A stretch of 64,000 nt of DNA from NCBI GenBank assembly GCA_001465935.1, contig LNKV01000002.1:496001-560000 (forward strand). The letters are read 5' to 3'. The first letter of the stretch is position 1. Every line of letters starts with the position of its first letter. The translations under genes and the position numbers were made by a program. Under the pieces are notes generated by a model. The model saw only the letters and a program-made list of their open reading frames with translations, did no database searches and had not been told where the DNA came from. Of this stretch, positions 35,641 to 48,017 are shown piece by piece. This stretch comes from Clarireedia homoeocarpa (taxonomy: Eukaryota; Ascomycota; Leotiomycetes; Helotiales; Rutstroemiaceae).

Positions 35641-36657
35641 TCAGCTCTCGACCGCTAATGCCTTGCAGCCTACTAATCGGCCACCCTCCACACCAACAAC
35701 CCAATATTCAACCCTACTTCCCTCTCCAGGAACTCTGTATACCCTAACATCGCTTCCCTTGCTCGCGTCCCTCACTGCCTTCACGATGTCTTTGTATTGT
35801 CCTTGTGGATCCCACTCTCCAATATCCATGATTTCGATGTTTGCTCCAGATGGCTGTGGATGGTTTATGAGTTCCGCAAATGTATCTAATGTTTTGGTAA
35901 GCACGTTCCTCAGAGTCAAGATGAGCAGTTAAAGAAAACATACCTTCGTTCGGCATTCCCCCCTCCCCCAGCTTCAACACCACAACCACAAACGGTTCAT
36001 CCGCATCACTGACGTACCACGCATCCTTCGTAGCCTTCACCAGTATACTCGGCACATCGACATCATCATCTGTCGTCTTAAACTCATGTTTCTTGCTCTT
36101 TGCGGACGCCTTTGAGGTACCTGCTGAAGGATCCTCATTCGCTTTGTTGAGGAAAGCCATATAATCCTCATCTGTTGCCATCTTGTCTGTAGTCTTTTTG
36201 CTCGCAGCGTTCGCAGTATTCGCGGAAGTGCTAAACAAAGTGCGCAACTCAGCTGGACTGCTCCTATACTCAATCTTGCCCAAGCTAGAACGAAGAATAG
36301 GAATCAAAGCTTTGGATGAAAGAAATCTCTCGCTCACGCAGCAACCGAAACTGGCACCGGAGCCTCCAATGCGACGTTCTTTGCAACACTCGCTTCTCCT
36401 TGTACAGTGGATTGTTCTTGTCCTTGTAGTTCTGATTGCTCTGCCTGCGCAGAGCCTGAAGCCGGTTCTCCACTCAATGATTGCGCCTTTCGTTTGGATT
36501 TCGTCGACTTCAAACTTGGGTTCCTGCTCGGAAGTCTAGATCCCGGCGCTGATTTGGATCCGTTGGCTGAAGATGCTTTGTTTTTATTCTTGCGGCGCTC
36601 GAAGGATTCTTTTATGGATCGGTATGGGATGGCGAGGACGGATGAAAGTGCACCCAT
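35641..36657 (-). CDS. Conserved unknown protein, three exons
   Basis: Three exons: ATG 36657 to about 36344, then a long middle exon beginning LGKIEYRSSPAELRT, then about 35887 to TGA 35641. They give about 290 residues. The N-terminus MGALSSVLAIPYRSIKESFERR could be an amphipathic helix. A Lys/Ser-rich low-complexity region follows. The C-terminal half is a compact alpha/beta-looking domain with VVVLKLGEGG, TFAELINHPQPSGANIEIMD and VEYWVVGVEGGRLVGCKALA. Both introns have good ends and joining keeps the frame. I do not recognise the family. The continuity of the spliced frame and the hydrophobic pattern make it a real gene rather than a chance ORF. Confidence 0.75.
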
Positions 36658-37340
36658 TGAAATTTATGCGTAGTGTAATGTTTAAAAGCAGGGAAATAAC
36701 AGGAGAGGAGGAAGGAGAAATGGAGGTTGTGCGACGGACTGCAGTGACGTGGGGTAAATCGGGCACTTTTTTACTTTATATTTTTGGTGTGGGGATTTGT
36801 CCGGCTGGCCTGTGATGAATGACGATTTTGCAAAGGGATGATAAGCAGAACGACTTCAGGATGAACGTGAATAATGCTTTTGCAAGATTTGTGAACAACT
36901 TCAATGCAAGGATAACCTACGACAATCGTGTCTTATATATTGAGGTCAAGATGTAAAATCTGGCATGAAAACACTAAGATGTTGGAGGTCTCAGATTTTT
37001 GGCCTTCTGGAAAGGTCTTTCAAATTTTTTGCAGTGTTGTTCTGCCGTTAATACCCACCGCCATTTCATCCCATGTTCCCCGGTGCAGGTATAAGGCCAA
37101 TTTTGTGCGAGCTTGGTCGAGTCAGGATTTTACATTGAGCATAGGCACAACGCCAATATGTTGCGGTGAGCACAGAATCCCTACACATATAGACGGTTGG
37201 ATATCATTGACATTTCTTCATTGATGTAATGATAAGTAACATCCATAAACCCTCATGGACTATTTGCACAAGTAATATTCCCCCACTACACCAATTGAAA
37301 AGCCAGCAACCGAAATGCAAATACCGAATTTTTAAATTTT
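36658..37340. other. Intergenic, upstream of unknown gene and downstream of RPL3
   Basis: This 0.7 kb between two minus-strand genes should hold the promoter of the 36.6-kb gene and the 3' UTR of RPL3. No gene or repeat is seen. Confidence 0.5.
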
Positions 37341-38776
37341 TTACGAAGATTGCGCAATATCTTTCTTGAGAGTACCAAGGAAAGTGTGCTTCTCTTCGGG
37401 GGTTTGGTATGCACCGTGACCGAACTTCGAGGAAGTGTCGATCCATTTCAACTCAACCTTCTCCAAAGCCTTCCTTGAAGTGTGGACAAACATTGATTTT
37501 CTGAGAGTCATGACACGCTTCGTCACACCAGGGACAGATCCCTTAAGCATGATGAAGTCGTTCTTGACCTCACCATATCTGACGAAACCACCCATACTGT
37601 ACTATGTTAGTATCTCACATGGATTGCCGGATTTAACGGAGTACTTACGGTGTAATGGCCTTCTTGGAAACGTCGAATTCGGTAGCGGCATTGTTGGGGT
37701 CATCACCACGGCCAATACGGTAGACCTTGTGGTTACATGAAGTACGGTGATGGTATCCGTCTTGACCAGCACGGGCAACAGTCCATTGGACGTGGGCAGG
37801 ATGCCACGCACCAATACAGGCGATCTTTCGGAGACCCTTGTGTGTCTTTCTCGGAAGCTTCTTGGTTCCCCATCTGCTAGTAACACCTTGGAAACCGTGA
37901 CCCTTGGTGACGGCAATGACATCGATCACCTCATCTTGCTCGAAGATGGAACCGATCTCAACTGGCTTCTCGAAGAGACCGCTGGCGAAGTCAACCTTGT
38001 CAGCAACGCTACCTCCGTTAACTTGAATCTCCATCAAATGAGCCTTCTTTTGCTTGAGAGGAGTCTTTCGGATTTGAGTGTGAGCAAGGACACGGACGAC
38101 GGTACAGTATTTCTTGATGCGCTCGAGTTCGCGGGTGATGGAGGCGCCACTGTTCTCCGAGTGCTTCTTGGCGTACTTGGTGAAAGCCTTCTTCTTGCTC
38201 TTGTACCAGTTCTTGTAGAATCTGCGCTTAACTTCGTCGCTCAAATGCTCGGCCCAGACAGTGGTGAGGGATCGAAGACCACGAGGAGTCTCAATGTAAC
38301 CCACTAGACCAACAACGATAACCTAAAAAGATATTAGCCATTGGCTTGAGCCAAGCGGGCTGCGTTGTTCGTACCGGTGGAGTTTCAATGACAGTGACAG
38401 CCTCAACAACCTCCTTCTTGTGTGTTTTCGCACCAGGACGGTCGAGATCGCGGACAATCGTTGTCATACCAGCCTTGTAGCCAAGAGTGGCAGTAAGGTG
38501 GACTGGCTTCTTAGGGTCATCCTTTGGGAAGCTGCAAAGAATTGGGAGGTTAGCATCGACAATATTTTAATTTTTTTATTCATTTTGTATTTTAGTTTTT
38601 TTGGAAAGCTTTGGATTTCGCAGTCGACAAAGTCGACCATTTCTCTCATCGAGAGATAGAAAAAAAGAAGGGTATATGCTTCACCTCTTAACCTTTCCGC
38701 GGTGACGGGCTGCTCTCTTGCGAGGAAGATATCCAAGAGATCCGTGACGGGGAGCTTCGAATTTTCGGTGCGACAT
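37341..38776 (-). CDS. RPL3: 60S ribosomal protein uL3
   Basis: Four exons from ATG 38776 to TAA 37341 encode about 390 residues, the eukaryotic L3 length. The protein begins MSHRKFEAPRHGSLGYLPRK and contains the highly conserved TKGHGFQGVTSRWGTKKLPR, ACIGAWHPAHVQWTVARAGQ and GYHHRTSCNHKVYRIG. These residues surround the peptidyl transferase centre, including the W and H finger contacts. The C-terminus matches the eukaryotic GSVPGVTKRVMTLRKS block. L3 is an early-assembling protein of the large cytosolic subunit. The introns cluster at the 5' end, which is typical of fungal ribosomal protein genes. A CACGTG box lies at 38929-38934, about 155 bp upstream of the start. Confidence 0.98.
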
Positions 38777-39533
38777 GTTGGCGGTGGTCGACTTTTCTTG
38801 ATGATGAGGTTCGAAAGTTCGAAGATTTCAGAAAAAGTTCGCAAAGAGTATTGTGGGAGAGGTTTCGAGCTAACGGGTGCGCTAGCGAGATTTGGCGGCA
38901 CCGTAAGCGAACTGCCCTTTCGCTTTCGCACGTGAACAACAATTTAGTCTGGCATGCCTTGGTTGACCCCGCTTTTCTGACACTGCTACATCATCCCCTT
39001 GCTTGGATTGTCGTTAGATTTTATATGATTTTGTACTTCGTAAGTGCATTCATTAACCTTTCATTTATAGAAGAAATTCTGGTCTGTGGCTTTGCAGAAA
39101 TTTTCCTCAATGTGCGTGCAAAGTTACTCATTCATTGCGGAAAGCTCTTGTAACTGGAGGAAATGTCAAACCAGAGGATCTCAGAAGGATGTCCAGCATT
39201 ATATTTGAGAATTGTTTGGACATCAATTTATTACAAACCTATAAGCTATGTGTGTATGCCATCCCTTTATCTTCGCAGAAAAATCACAGGTCGATCTAGG
39301 TCTATGTGCTGTAGCTAATTGTTGTCACCAAACGAAGATCCAAGGAGATCAAAGGCATTGCTCTTTTGTGTGTATCATCAACCTGTTATTACTGCATTAT
39401 CAAGCTCCCCTCAGTCTATTATGCATCTATATACAATATGCTCTTTGTTCATGAATTATCTCATCAGTCTAGCGACTTTCGTATGTCCAACACCATCTAT
39501 AACCAAAGCAATCTTCATTCTTCCGTTCCGAGA
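38777..39533. other. RPL3 promoter region / 3' of MFS gene
   Basis: This 0.76 kb between two minus-strand genes contains the RPL3 promoter, with the palindrome CACGTG at 38929-38934. The remainder, toward the antiporter stop, shows nothing else. Confidence 0.5.
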
Positions 39534-41579
39534 TTAGGCTGCACCTCCCATCGTAACTTTCCCCCTCAGATTCCTCCATTTACTTGCTAGAGATATGAAG
39601 AACGCGAGTCCAGCACAGGCAATAGCGATCGCATAAGTTACCTTGAGTCCTGATAGGTAAGCAGTAATTATACCTTCAATCGTGGGGCCAGTCTTGCCGA
39701 ACACTTTTCTTAGTTCTGTGACTCCCACACTCAATACTGCTGCTGGGACCACTTCTGGAGCATCGTGTGGGAGAACATGCAATATGCGATTTGCAAAAGC
39801 GACCTCTGCAATTGAGATGAAAAAGGCGCCTCCTATGGTCTGTAGGAAGAGCACCATAGCAGTGACGGAGGAGAGGTCGCTGGGTTCAACTACCGCTTGT
39901 GCAGAGATGACGGGGATTTGAAAGCCAAACCCAACAGCCAGACCAACAAGTGCTTGGTAACCTATCCATTGACCGGAACTTGAATGGAGCGACAGCGTGT
40001 ATAGAAGGCCGCATCCGATTGTTGCACCTAATGCGCTAATAATCATGTAAGGGACACTATACAACGTTAGTTTAGGAGAGAGGTTTTAGATTCGATGGGG
40101 GACACTCACAAATGACCATATGCGGAAATCAAACCCCCAGAAATGATTGTCGCGATTGTTACTCCGATAATTGCAGGGAGATTTCGCACACCGGACTGAG
40201 AAGCCGACACTCCAGAAACAACCTGGAAGTAGATTGGGAGGTAGTAGAGCAGCAAGAACCATGCGCCGCCCATGAAGAAAATATACGCCATTCCGACAGA
40301 AACAGTACGATCCTTCGCCAATCGGCCCACGAGGATGCCTCGTTCACCTTGGAAGTATTGAATGACGAGGAACACAATGAGCAAAAGAACGAATCCAACA
40401 AGAGTACCGATAACGTCGGCAGACTTCCATGGTTTTGTTTGACCTCCCCACTGAAGAGCGAGGAAGAAACATACGAGACTGGCCATGATCGTAAAGGTTC
40501 CAGGGAAGTCCATCTGGAGAATCTTTTCCTTGAGGGTGGCAGGTGTGGGAACTGCGGAGGGAGGTGTGGAAAAGACTAAAAGGTTTACATGTTAGTGACC
40601 ATCGTTTGTGATGCACGGAGGGATGCGACATTGAATAGGAACTACTGTTGACTTACAGAGTAGGATGATAGCTCCAGCTAAACCGCCAATAGGTAGATTG
40701 ATGTAAAAGCACCATCTCCAACTCAACTTATCTGCAAACACACCGCCGAGAAGAGGTCCGACGACAGATGCGACTCCATACGATGCGCCTAGCAATCCTG
40801 TGAATGCGGCTCGATGTTGAGGTCGTGCTGCAAACGCGATGATAGTGTATGCTCCGGAAGCAATGCCTGCGCCACCCAGGCCAGCTATAGCTCTTCCGAC
40901 AATGAGGGCGGTGCTGTTTGGTGCAACTCCTGTAGACTCGTCAGTTGAATTCTGCTAAATTGCCGTTGGAAGGAATAACATACCGCAGATCAAGCTGCCC
41001 AATTCAAAAGCGAAGATGGATAGTAGGAAGGTGGTTTTCAGTGGAAAGTATTTGTACGCTTTGCCCCAAGTCGATTGGAAGGAGCCAACTGTGAGAAAGA
41101 AAGCAGAGCCATACCAGCCGACAAGGTCGAGGCCATGGAACTGGTCTGTAATTTTTGGTATAGCGGTTGCCTGTGTTCTTGTTAGGCATGTGATCCCCTA
41201 ATCGAACGCATTGCTCCAGTGGGCGTAGAGCAATCAATGAGTCGCGGACATCCCTTTGACCGGACTTTAAAAAGGATGAGCAGGATTGAAGGCTAGAGAA
41301 ACTCACCACAATAGTCATATCCAAGGCCACAAGGAAAATACTCAGTACCAGGGCAACCACAATCATCACCATCTTCATAGCCGTCGGATACTCTGTATCG
41401 TCAACCTCTTCCCCACCAATTTTAGCTTCTCCATTCTCTAATTCCGCATTATCTGTGCTCTTCTTCGTCACTGCGACACCTTCATCTTTCCCCCTGGATA
41501 TGGAGTCGCGAACTGAGGGCGTTGCGCTCTTCTCAAACTCCGTGTCTGATACTAATGTTTCTGGTCTTGATGTAGCCAT
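39534..41579 (-). CDS. MFS drug:H+ antiporter, DHA2 (14-helix) type
   Basis: About six exons run from ATG 41579 to TAA 39534, giving roughly 560 residues. A ~65-residue charged N-terminus precedes helix 1 (MVMIVVALVLSIFLVALDMTIV). DHA2 features are the D in FLVALDMTIV, motif A-like region, helix-4 RAIAGLGGAGIASG, antiporter motif C in GASYGVASVVGPLLGGVFAD, and DKLSWRWCFYINLPIG. It ends KWRNLRGKVTMGGAA. Relatives export toxins, fungicides or self-made metabolites, and export direction is supported by motif C. No biosynthetic cluster surrounds it, so a general detoxification role is more likely than toxin self-resistance. The 5' leader is an AG-rich run just before the ATG. Confidence 0.92.
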
Positions 41580-42885
41580 ATTTCTCTCTCTCTCTCTCTC
41601 TTTTTTTTTAAAAAAGCAAGAATCGATTGACGGATCGAAATGAGAAGTGAACAAGCAGCTAGAGGCTGTAATAATCAATCGGAAATGAGAGCCTGCAATA
41701 TTGGTCACCGAACAGCACAACGGAAGTTGTGTATATATATTGTATTTCGTGCTCAACAAATTTACAGGCTTTCTCTATCACGCACCATTTCTGCCCTATC
41801 AGATACGCCTGCTCGTCATGCTTCCGCCGGTGATTCACAAAGAAAAGCCATCTTATTCTTGCTTATGAGAGCAGTAGGGAGAACAATTCTCGAATATACG
41901 AGTTAAATCCTAAATCCGTAAGTTACCAGCCCATTTATCAATTGAGGAAGCGGCTACATTAGCTTTTCATGTCCCAGAGGGTCGGGGCTCGGGCATGATC
42001 ATCCTGGTCGCTGCTGCTTCATCCCTACCGAATCGTGTCGAGTCTTGTTACTTGTCAGATTTATAATTCCTTTTATACGTAAAGGTAAGATGTTAGCCAG
42101 CCAAGTTCCTTCACGAGTTTTCATCCGCCGTGTAGGCAGCCAATGGTCGTACAACATCGGTGGGCGACGGCGGACGACGGCGGACGAAAATCAATGATTA
42201 CCTGAGCAGTAACATTTTTCTGGTGAAGTCTGCGTTTGATGAGTCGCAAGTCGCGAAAGGAGACAATTGAGAATGGAGCGTTATTGGAAATCAACCTTGG
42301 CAAGCACGAGAGGTTTTGATTTTCATAAGGTTAACCTTAAATTACTATCTACCCCCCCTGAACAAAGGTTATTTTTCCCTCAGTCTCCCCACCTATAACT
42401 TTAACCCTTTGTTCAGGGGGGAATAGTGGCAATCATTCTAAGCGATAAATGCTTGATGCATTTACGATAAGCAAGCGTGGCAAGTACGATTATAGCAGGG
42501 TGAGTGGGCCGTGGCCTAGCAATACGGAGGTGCATTGCGACAATTAACATTTGCGAGGCGGCCGGTTCAGTATGTCCTCGCCGAGTCAATTGGTTTGGGA
42601 ATCTCTTATAGATGGCCAGTGTATTGGGTTTTCACTTCCAGACGTACCCATTATTTACGCCAACACAATATTTGACCACTTCTTGGTGTAACTATCTTCC
42701 AATCATATGAATAATGTCAGCACACTTCAGCTCGTCTCAAAGGACAAGGAGATCAAAGTAAGCTCGGTCAGAAATAAACTACACGAATCTATAGTCATCG
42801 TGTTCGCCAAGAGGACCGTTTGTTCCAATTCGATACCAAACACCAAGCATAAAATCGAACTAAACTAACTGATCCTTCCACGACT
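41580..42885. other. Intergenic, DHA2 promoter and chitinase 3' side
   Basis: This 1.3 kb holds the antiporter promoter with a (CT)n run immediately upstream of its start (41581-41602), and a short palindromic repeat at 42343-42425. A perfect 12-bp palindrome AAGGTTAACCTT lies at about 42327-42338. No gene is seen. Confidence 0.55.
42343..42425. repeat. Short palindromic (MITE-like) element, copy A
   Basis: Inverted arms CCCCCCTGAACAAAGG (from 42352) and CCTTTGTTCAGGGGGG (ending near 42421) enclose about 38 bp. Read on the minus strand, the interior contains ATAGGTGG and GGGAAAAATAACC, which match the copies at 58.9-59.06 kb. Flanking bases (ATTACTAT / ATAGTGGCAAT) extend the inverted symmetry imperfectly. 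No coding capacity. Confidence 0.75.
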
Positions 42886-44604
42886 TCAATTTGTCAAGCC
42901 GTCTTTCGCCCAAGCAATAATGTCTTTTTCTCCCTCAGTATTTGCTTGTCCTTCCGGTCCCTAGAATCAGTATGTTAGTGGCCGGACAGCATCAACTAGG
43001 TACTTTTCAAAGGCTACTCACAGCCCAGAACATAACTCCACCAAAGTTACTGAAGCCTCGATCGGCAACATCGCTTACAACTTTCTTCATTCCTTCGGCT
43101 CCTCCTATATTTGCGTATGCCGTTGGCCCCGCTTGACTCCACTGTTACCAAGAGTCGGATCAGCATACAGCACATGCATCCATACTTCCACGAAACAAAA
43201 CCACCCTTCAAACATACTGCAGGAGCACCCAAGAACCAAGTCCCAACGCCTCGCTCTAGCGCGCTCGCCCATTGCCTCAAACTCGACTCGTAACCCATTG
43301 AACCTATATCACACGAAGGGTTATTGTAGAACTGCACGAACACAAAATCACAAAGAAGGAGCATATCTGTGGGGTTTGACTCATCTGGAAATGGGCACTG
43401 TGGTGCTGATGATAGGTAATATGATTTGTCGAAGGCACTTGCAAAAAGTGAGCGGAAGGTTTTGGCGAATGTTGTATATGATTCTGGGTGTTTGTCCTCG
43501 TTATCTGGGCTTCATATTAACGTTTTTACAGCTCGAGGAAAAGGGGACAAAGATAATACCCAGGTCGAACCCGTCCATTACACTTCGCCCAAATGGTCTC
43601 AATCCTTCATCTAGAGCTCCTAATGGGCCGAACAATCCCCACATCACCTTCGCAAACGCAATGGCATCTTCATCAGTGGTGAAAACTATTTGTCCTGTAG
43701 CGCCGCCCATACTCAACAAAATTTTCTTCCCCAACTCCTGGCATGTCTCAATCTGCTCCGCTAACTCGGGACAACGTAGCAATCCCGGTGCTTTCTCCGC
43801 CATGATAGGTGTTTGATCGAAGTTACACGCAGCGCCAAAATTCACCGCAGGATAATCACCGCCTGATTTTGCTGCGACTACGAAAGCGAGTACCACGATA
43901 TCAATGTTGGGGTCGGAACACTGGGCTGTGAGTGAGGATGAGGATGTTTGTGGAGATTGGCCGTAGTAGACGGCTATGTTGCTTGATGATCTTGCGTCGA
44001 ACTTGTAGGCGATTCGAGACGTCGACTCGGTTGCTGCTGTTGCGGTGCTAATTGCATTCACCTCGGAAGTTAGTGCCACGGTGCTTGAGATATCCACTAC
44101 ACCATCGCTTGGATACCAAAGGGCCTCAGAGGTAATCGTCGCAATGTTCTCCAATGTGATCGTTGATTTGTAGGCCAATGTTAAGGCTGTGGTCTCTGCG
44201 TCTTCTTGCTGTTCATCTATGGCATTCCCGCTAGAATTTTCTGGCACTGTTACTGTCGGTGACTCTTCTCCAAAGTTGTTGATCAGATCCACCAGTTGAC
44301 GTTCCAATTCTTGTATCATTTGTAGTACATTTTCGAGCTCATGTTTAATTGCCAAATTGCTGCCCGGATTTTCTTCCTGTCTTTTGTCAATATCATCAAT
44401 GGGGCAGACATACCTCTGTAGGATATCCAGGTCAGATAAACTAGCTTTTATATCTGGTATCGTTCTTTCTACTCGCGTTGCAGCATAATTTGTTTTTCGT
44501 AGATACAGAGGTAAGGCTGGAATTCTGGCTGCCAAACTGACGGATTCGTGAAAGGGTATGCAAAGAAAAACTGTAAGAATAGCGGCGCGGAAGACAAAAT
44601 TCAT
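42886..44604 (-). CDS. GH18 class III-type chitinase with long N-terminal extension
   Basis: Four exons from ATG 44604 to TGA 42886 encode about 510 residues. A signal peptide (FRAAILTVFLCIPFHESVS) is followed by ~180 residues with a Gln/Glu-rich coiled-coil-like part and a Thr/Ser/Ala-rich part, none of which is GH18. The catalytic domain starts near SSNIAVYYGQSPQTSSSSLT and continues DIVVLAFV, KKILLSMGGATG and MDGFDLDNE. The last is the GH18 DGxDxDxE motif with the acid Glu present. An intron splits that motif between DGFDL and DNE. It ends WAKDGLTN. Chitinases of this group act in wall remodelling, nutrition or mycoparasitism. The extension is unusual because class III enzymes normally carry extra Ser/Thr-rich regions at the C-terminus. 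Confidence 0.9.
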
Positions 44605-45923
44605 GATTGATAACTAAAGATAAATTCTTTTTGGAGAAAGGTCTTCGAATTCAAGTGTGCCTCTGGAAAAGCAATTGCATATAGGTTCTTGAAAATAGTA
44701 AATAGACTTGCCTAGCAACCCCATTCTATGCAAAACATTTGCGTCCAGGAATGTGGCAGTCGAATATAGATTTGGAGTTGCGAAACTCAAGGAATGCAGA
44801 TGGTCGTGTTATTCGTATCTACGACCCAATGGTCAGAAGTCAATGCCCGCGCGATATCCCAATGACCTTGTAAGGCCAAAATGTGTTGGATTTCAGTGCG
44901 TGTGATGCGAAAGTCAACCATCATCTGAGTTGCTGAGGCATCCTGGAAATGAAGCCATCCGGACATTCGGCTAGTGCACATGCCAGCATTAAGTCACCAA
45001 GTCTTTGGAAATACTCTGGATATCGATCCAGAGCTTAGAACTCGAGTTACTGTGACCTCCGTCTAGAGCTTCCTAAGAAGACTGGATCAGAGAGTCGGAA
45101 TGCTTAGGCAGGATGTAGGCTCCAATAGGAACGTTCATTTGCAGAATATCCAGAACAGGACAGCAAAAGGCCTCGCGCTTGCTAGGCCACTTAGCCCATG
45201 GGATGGTGAGGAGCGCCACTGATATTTGAGTTGCTAACACAGGTGAAATACAAGAATCTTCATGGAAATGTTCGACTATTGTGACACTTATGTCGTTCTC
45301 TTGGCAGATACGATGCCATGGGTATCTTTGTCAAGATTAAGATGTACACTAGAGAAGTTGTCTACACTGGAAAAACTCGATGCATATATATTAATGCCTC
45401 GGCAGTCGGGTAAGAGACTGCCCCCTCATCGGTACGTCACAGACATGAAGAAGAACTTTAAAATCAAGCATAAATAAATCTCGGAATCCTCAAATCTAAA
45501 ATCCTATCTCCCGATATCGACAAAGGATAGCTGTTGAAGGAACCGTCATCCGCCAACACGTCCATCGACATCATCTCCCATCATAAAAGTGATTTGGTGA
45601 CTCCTCACCGAAAATTATTGATGAGAAAGAATATGCAGTCGTTTCGGAATTTGTGGGATTAGTGCCATATCTCGGAGTTAGGGTAGACCTTTCACAGATA
45701 TTCTCCGATTCCATCGGCCGAAAGTAGAGGAAGAAGGATTTAGAAGGGTTTAAGGAAGTATATGGTGGAAAAGATCGCGACGACTTTCATTGTTCAGAAT
45801 TATATATATAAGATGTCGGATCCCACGAAATTTCCTGCTTCTGTAGCTACAAACAGAATTCTATCACTCACAAATCACTTTAAAGAAGCATTGAATCCAG
45901 CAAACGGCTTACATAAAGCAAAC
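44605..45923. promoter_or_regulatory. Divergent intergenic region, chitinase / alcohol dehydrogenase
   Basis: This 1.3 kb contains both promoters. A long TATATATATA at 45801-45810 lies 114-123 bp upstream of the dehydrogenase start chosen at 45924. No gene is visible in the rest. Confidence 0.55.
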
Positions 45924-47070
45924 ATGACCGACTACAAGTTCCAAGGATGGATGGGATTGGACAAGGAGGCTGCCAAGGGCAAAATGGTTTGGCAAGAGTA
46001 TGAACCAAAAACCTGGACAGAGGATGACATCGACATAAAAGTTACCCATTGTGGTATTTGCGGATCTGATATTCATACTCTTCGCTCGGGATGGGTGTGT
46101 ATTCCAAGACTTCTAGGCTGACCATGGACAAAAGCTAATCGCACGGAACTAGGGCGAAACACTATACCCGTGTTGTGTAGGCCACGAGGTTGCTGGTATC
46201 GCTGTCAAGGTTGGCAAAAATGTCAAGCACATCAAGCTTGGTGATCGATGTGGTGTCGGTGCACAGTCCAGTTCTTGTCTGAAGCCAGATTGTGAAGAAT
46301 GTGCAAGTGGAATGGAGAATTACTGTCGCAAACATGTTGGAACATACAATGGGAAGTACCCAGATGGTTCGAAGTCATATGGTGGCTATGCAGACTATTG
46401 CCGTGCTCCAGCACACTTCGTCGTCAAGATCCCCGACGGACTGTCTTTGGCGGAAGCGGCTCCCATGCTTTGTGGTGGAGTTACTACCTGGACCCCACTT
46501 GTGCATAACGGAGCTGGTCCTAATAAAAGAGTTGGTATCGTTGGTATCGGAGGACTTGGACATTTCGGTCTGTTGTGGGCCAAGGGCCTGGGCTGTAAGG
46601 AGGTTGTCGCTATCTCTCGCACAAGCATTAAAAAAGCCGATGCGGAGAAGATGGGTGCCACCAAGTTCATTGCGACTGATGAGGATGAAAATTGGGCGAA
46701 GAAGAACGCCAGGTCTCTTGATCTGATTATTTCCACAGTCTCAAGCCCTAAGATGCCTATCGCCAAATATCTCAGCCTCCTGAAGACGAATGGAGAATTC
46801 ATCCAGGTTGGAGCGCCTGAGGATGTTATTCCACCATTGAACATGTTTGGGCTCATTGGCAAGGGTGTTAAGCTTGGAGGAAGTTCTATTGGTACGCCAA
46901 GGGAGATTAGTGAGATGTTGGAGTTTGCCGCAAAAAACAATATCCACCCACTCATCCAGGAGCGACCTTTGTCGGACGCGAACCAGGCGGTAGTGGATAT
47001 GGAAGACGGAAAGGCTCGTTATCGTTATGTCCTGGTGAACGAAAAGCACGCAAAGGAGTTGAAGGAATAG
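45924..47070 (+). CDS. Zinc-dependent NADP(H) alcohol dehydrogenase (cinnamyl/ADH6 type)
   Basis: Two exons (45924-46094, 46153-47070) give about 362 residues. The catalytic zinc site is seen as HCGICGSDIHTLRSGW and CCVGHEVAGI. The structural zinc quartet is CLKPDCEECASGMENYC. The Rossmann motif is GIGGLGHFGLLWAK, followed by SRTS, consistent with NADP preference. Relatives reduce aromatic and long-chain aldehydes with NADPH, including lignin-derived aldehydes. The frame is open upstream to ATGs at 45813 and 45762, but these fall on or before the TATA box, so the MTDYKFQGWMG start is preferred. An alternative longer N-terminus remains possible. It ends VLVNEKHAKELKE. Confidence 0.93.
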
Positions 47071-48017
47071 GGATACTAAGTGGGAATGGCAGAACGATGG
47101 TATCATAGAAAATCTATAAATAGTGTATAGAAGAGATTGCAAATAAACAATTAGATGGATTGAATACATCTTGACAAGACTAGACCAGAAGAATTGTGCC
47201 AAACGGGGTAGCTAATATAAATGCCGTAATCTCGAAGCACAAATGACTACTGCAAGGAGATTCTGGCTGCACAGTACTTCGAACATCGTAATGCCGATCT
47301 TTGATATTTCTGTAGTCGCCAGTTGTCTTAAATATGGCGACGCAATACATGATCAGACAGCGCGCGACCAAGATATACTTAATATCAGAGAACTCACTGA
47401 TCCACTTGCCGACTGAAGACTTTTAGCTTCCCGGAAGCTTCTTTTCATGGTAGCGAGCCATCAGTGGGTTTCACCAGGTTTTTGTACGAGAATCTATGCT
47501 CTAAAGATATGTTTTTGGGATCGTGAATAGATTTCCGTAAAGCATTGTCGTCGAGAGTGGTAAAAAGGGAGACGAAATTATCTTGTGCGGCGGGTCATAA
47601 GGATATCTCCGAAGTAGGATAAACTTTAATCCGAAAAAGCGCTAGTCAGGCCAGGGTATTAGTGGTGCGGAAGGCAAACGGGACTCAAGAAACTATCGCG
47701 TGCGGTCAGCTCGAATTATTTCTGTACCTGATTAATCTCTCCCTTGAACCTTGAGATCTGAGTTATCAGCGGCTTCAACACAGAGCGTTGCATTGCAGCA
47801 GGTACCCTTTTATTCAGCCTGTCTATAACCTTTATGCAATTGTTTCTTTGTTCTTAAGAGGTCCTTCAGGTCCTGAGGACGCGCCAATCTTTGTTTGGAA
47901 GCGATAGCTCCCTCTCACCTTTCGCCTTGCGACAAAATCAACACTTCGCCCCCCTTCGATATTCGATCTGTCAACAAAGCGAAGACCTCATAGACAGGCT
48001 ACTCTATACAATACAAG
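47071..48017. other. RPB2 promoter region
   Basis: This 0.95 kb lies between the dehydrogenase stop and the RPB2 start. The last ~120 bp is pyrimidine-rich, typical of fungal leaders. No gene or clear repeat is seen. Confidence 0.5.

Noticed and set aside
39534..41579. Toxin self-resistance pump of a secondary-metabolite cluster
   Set aside because: Neighbours are RPL3 and a chitinase. No polyketide, peptide or terpene synthase lies in the window.
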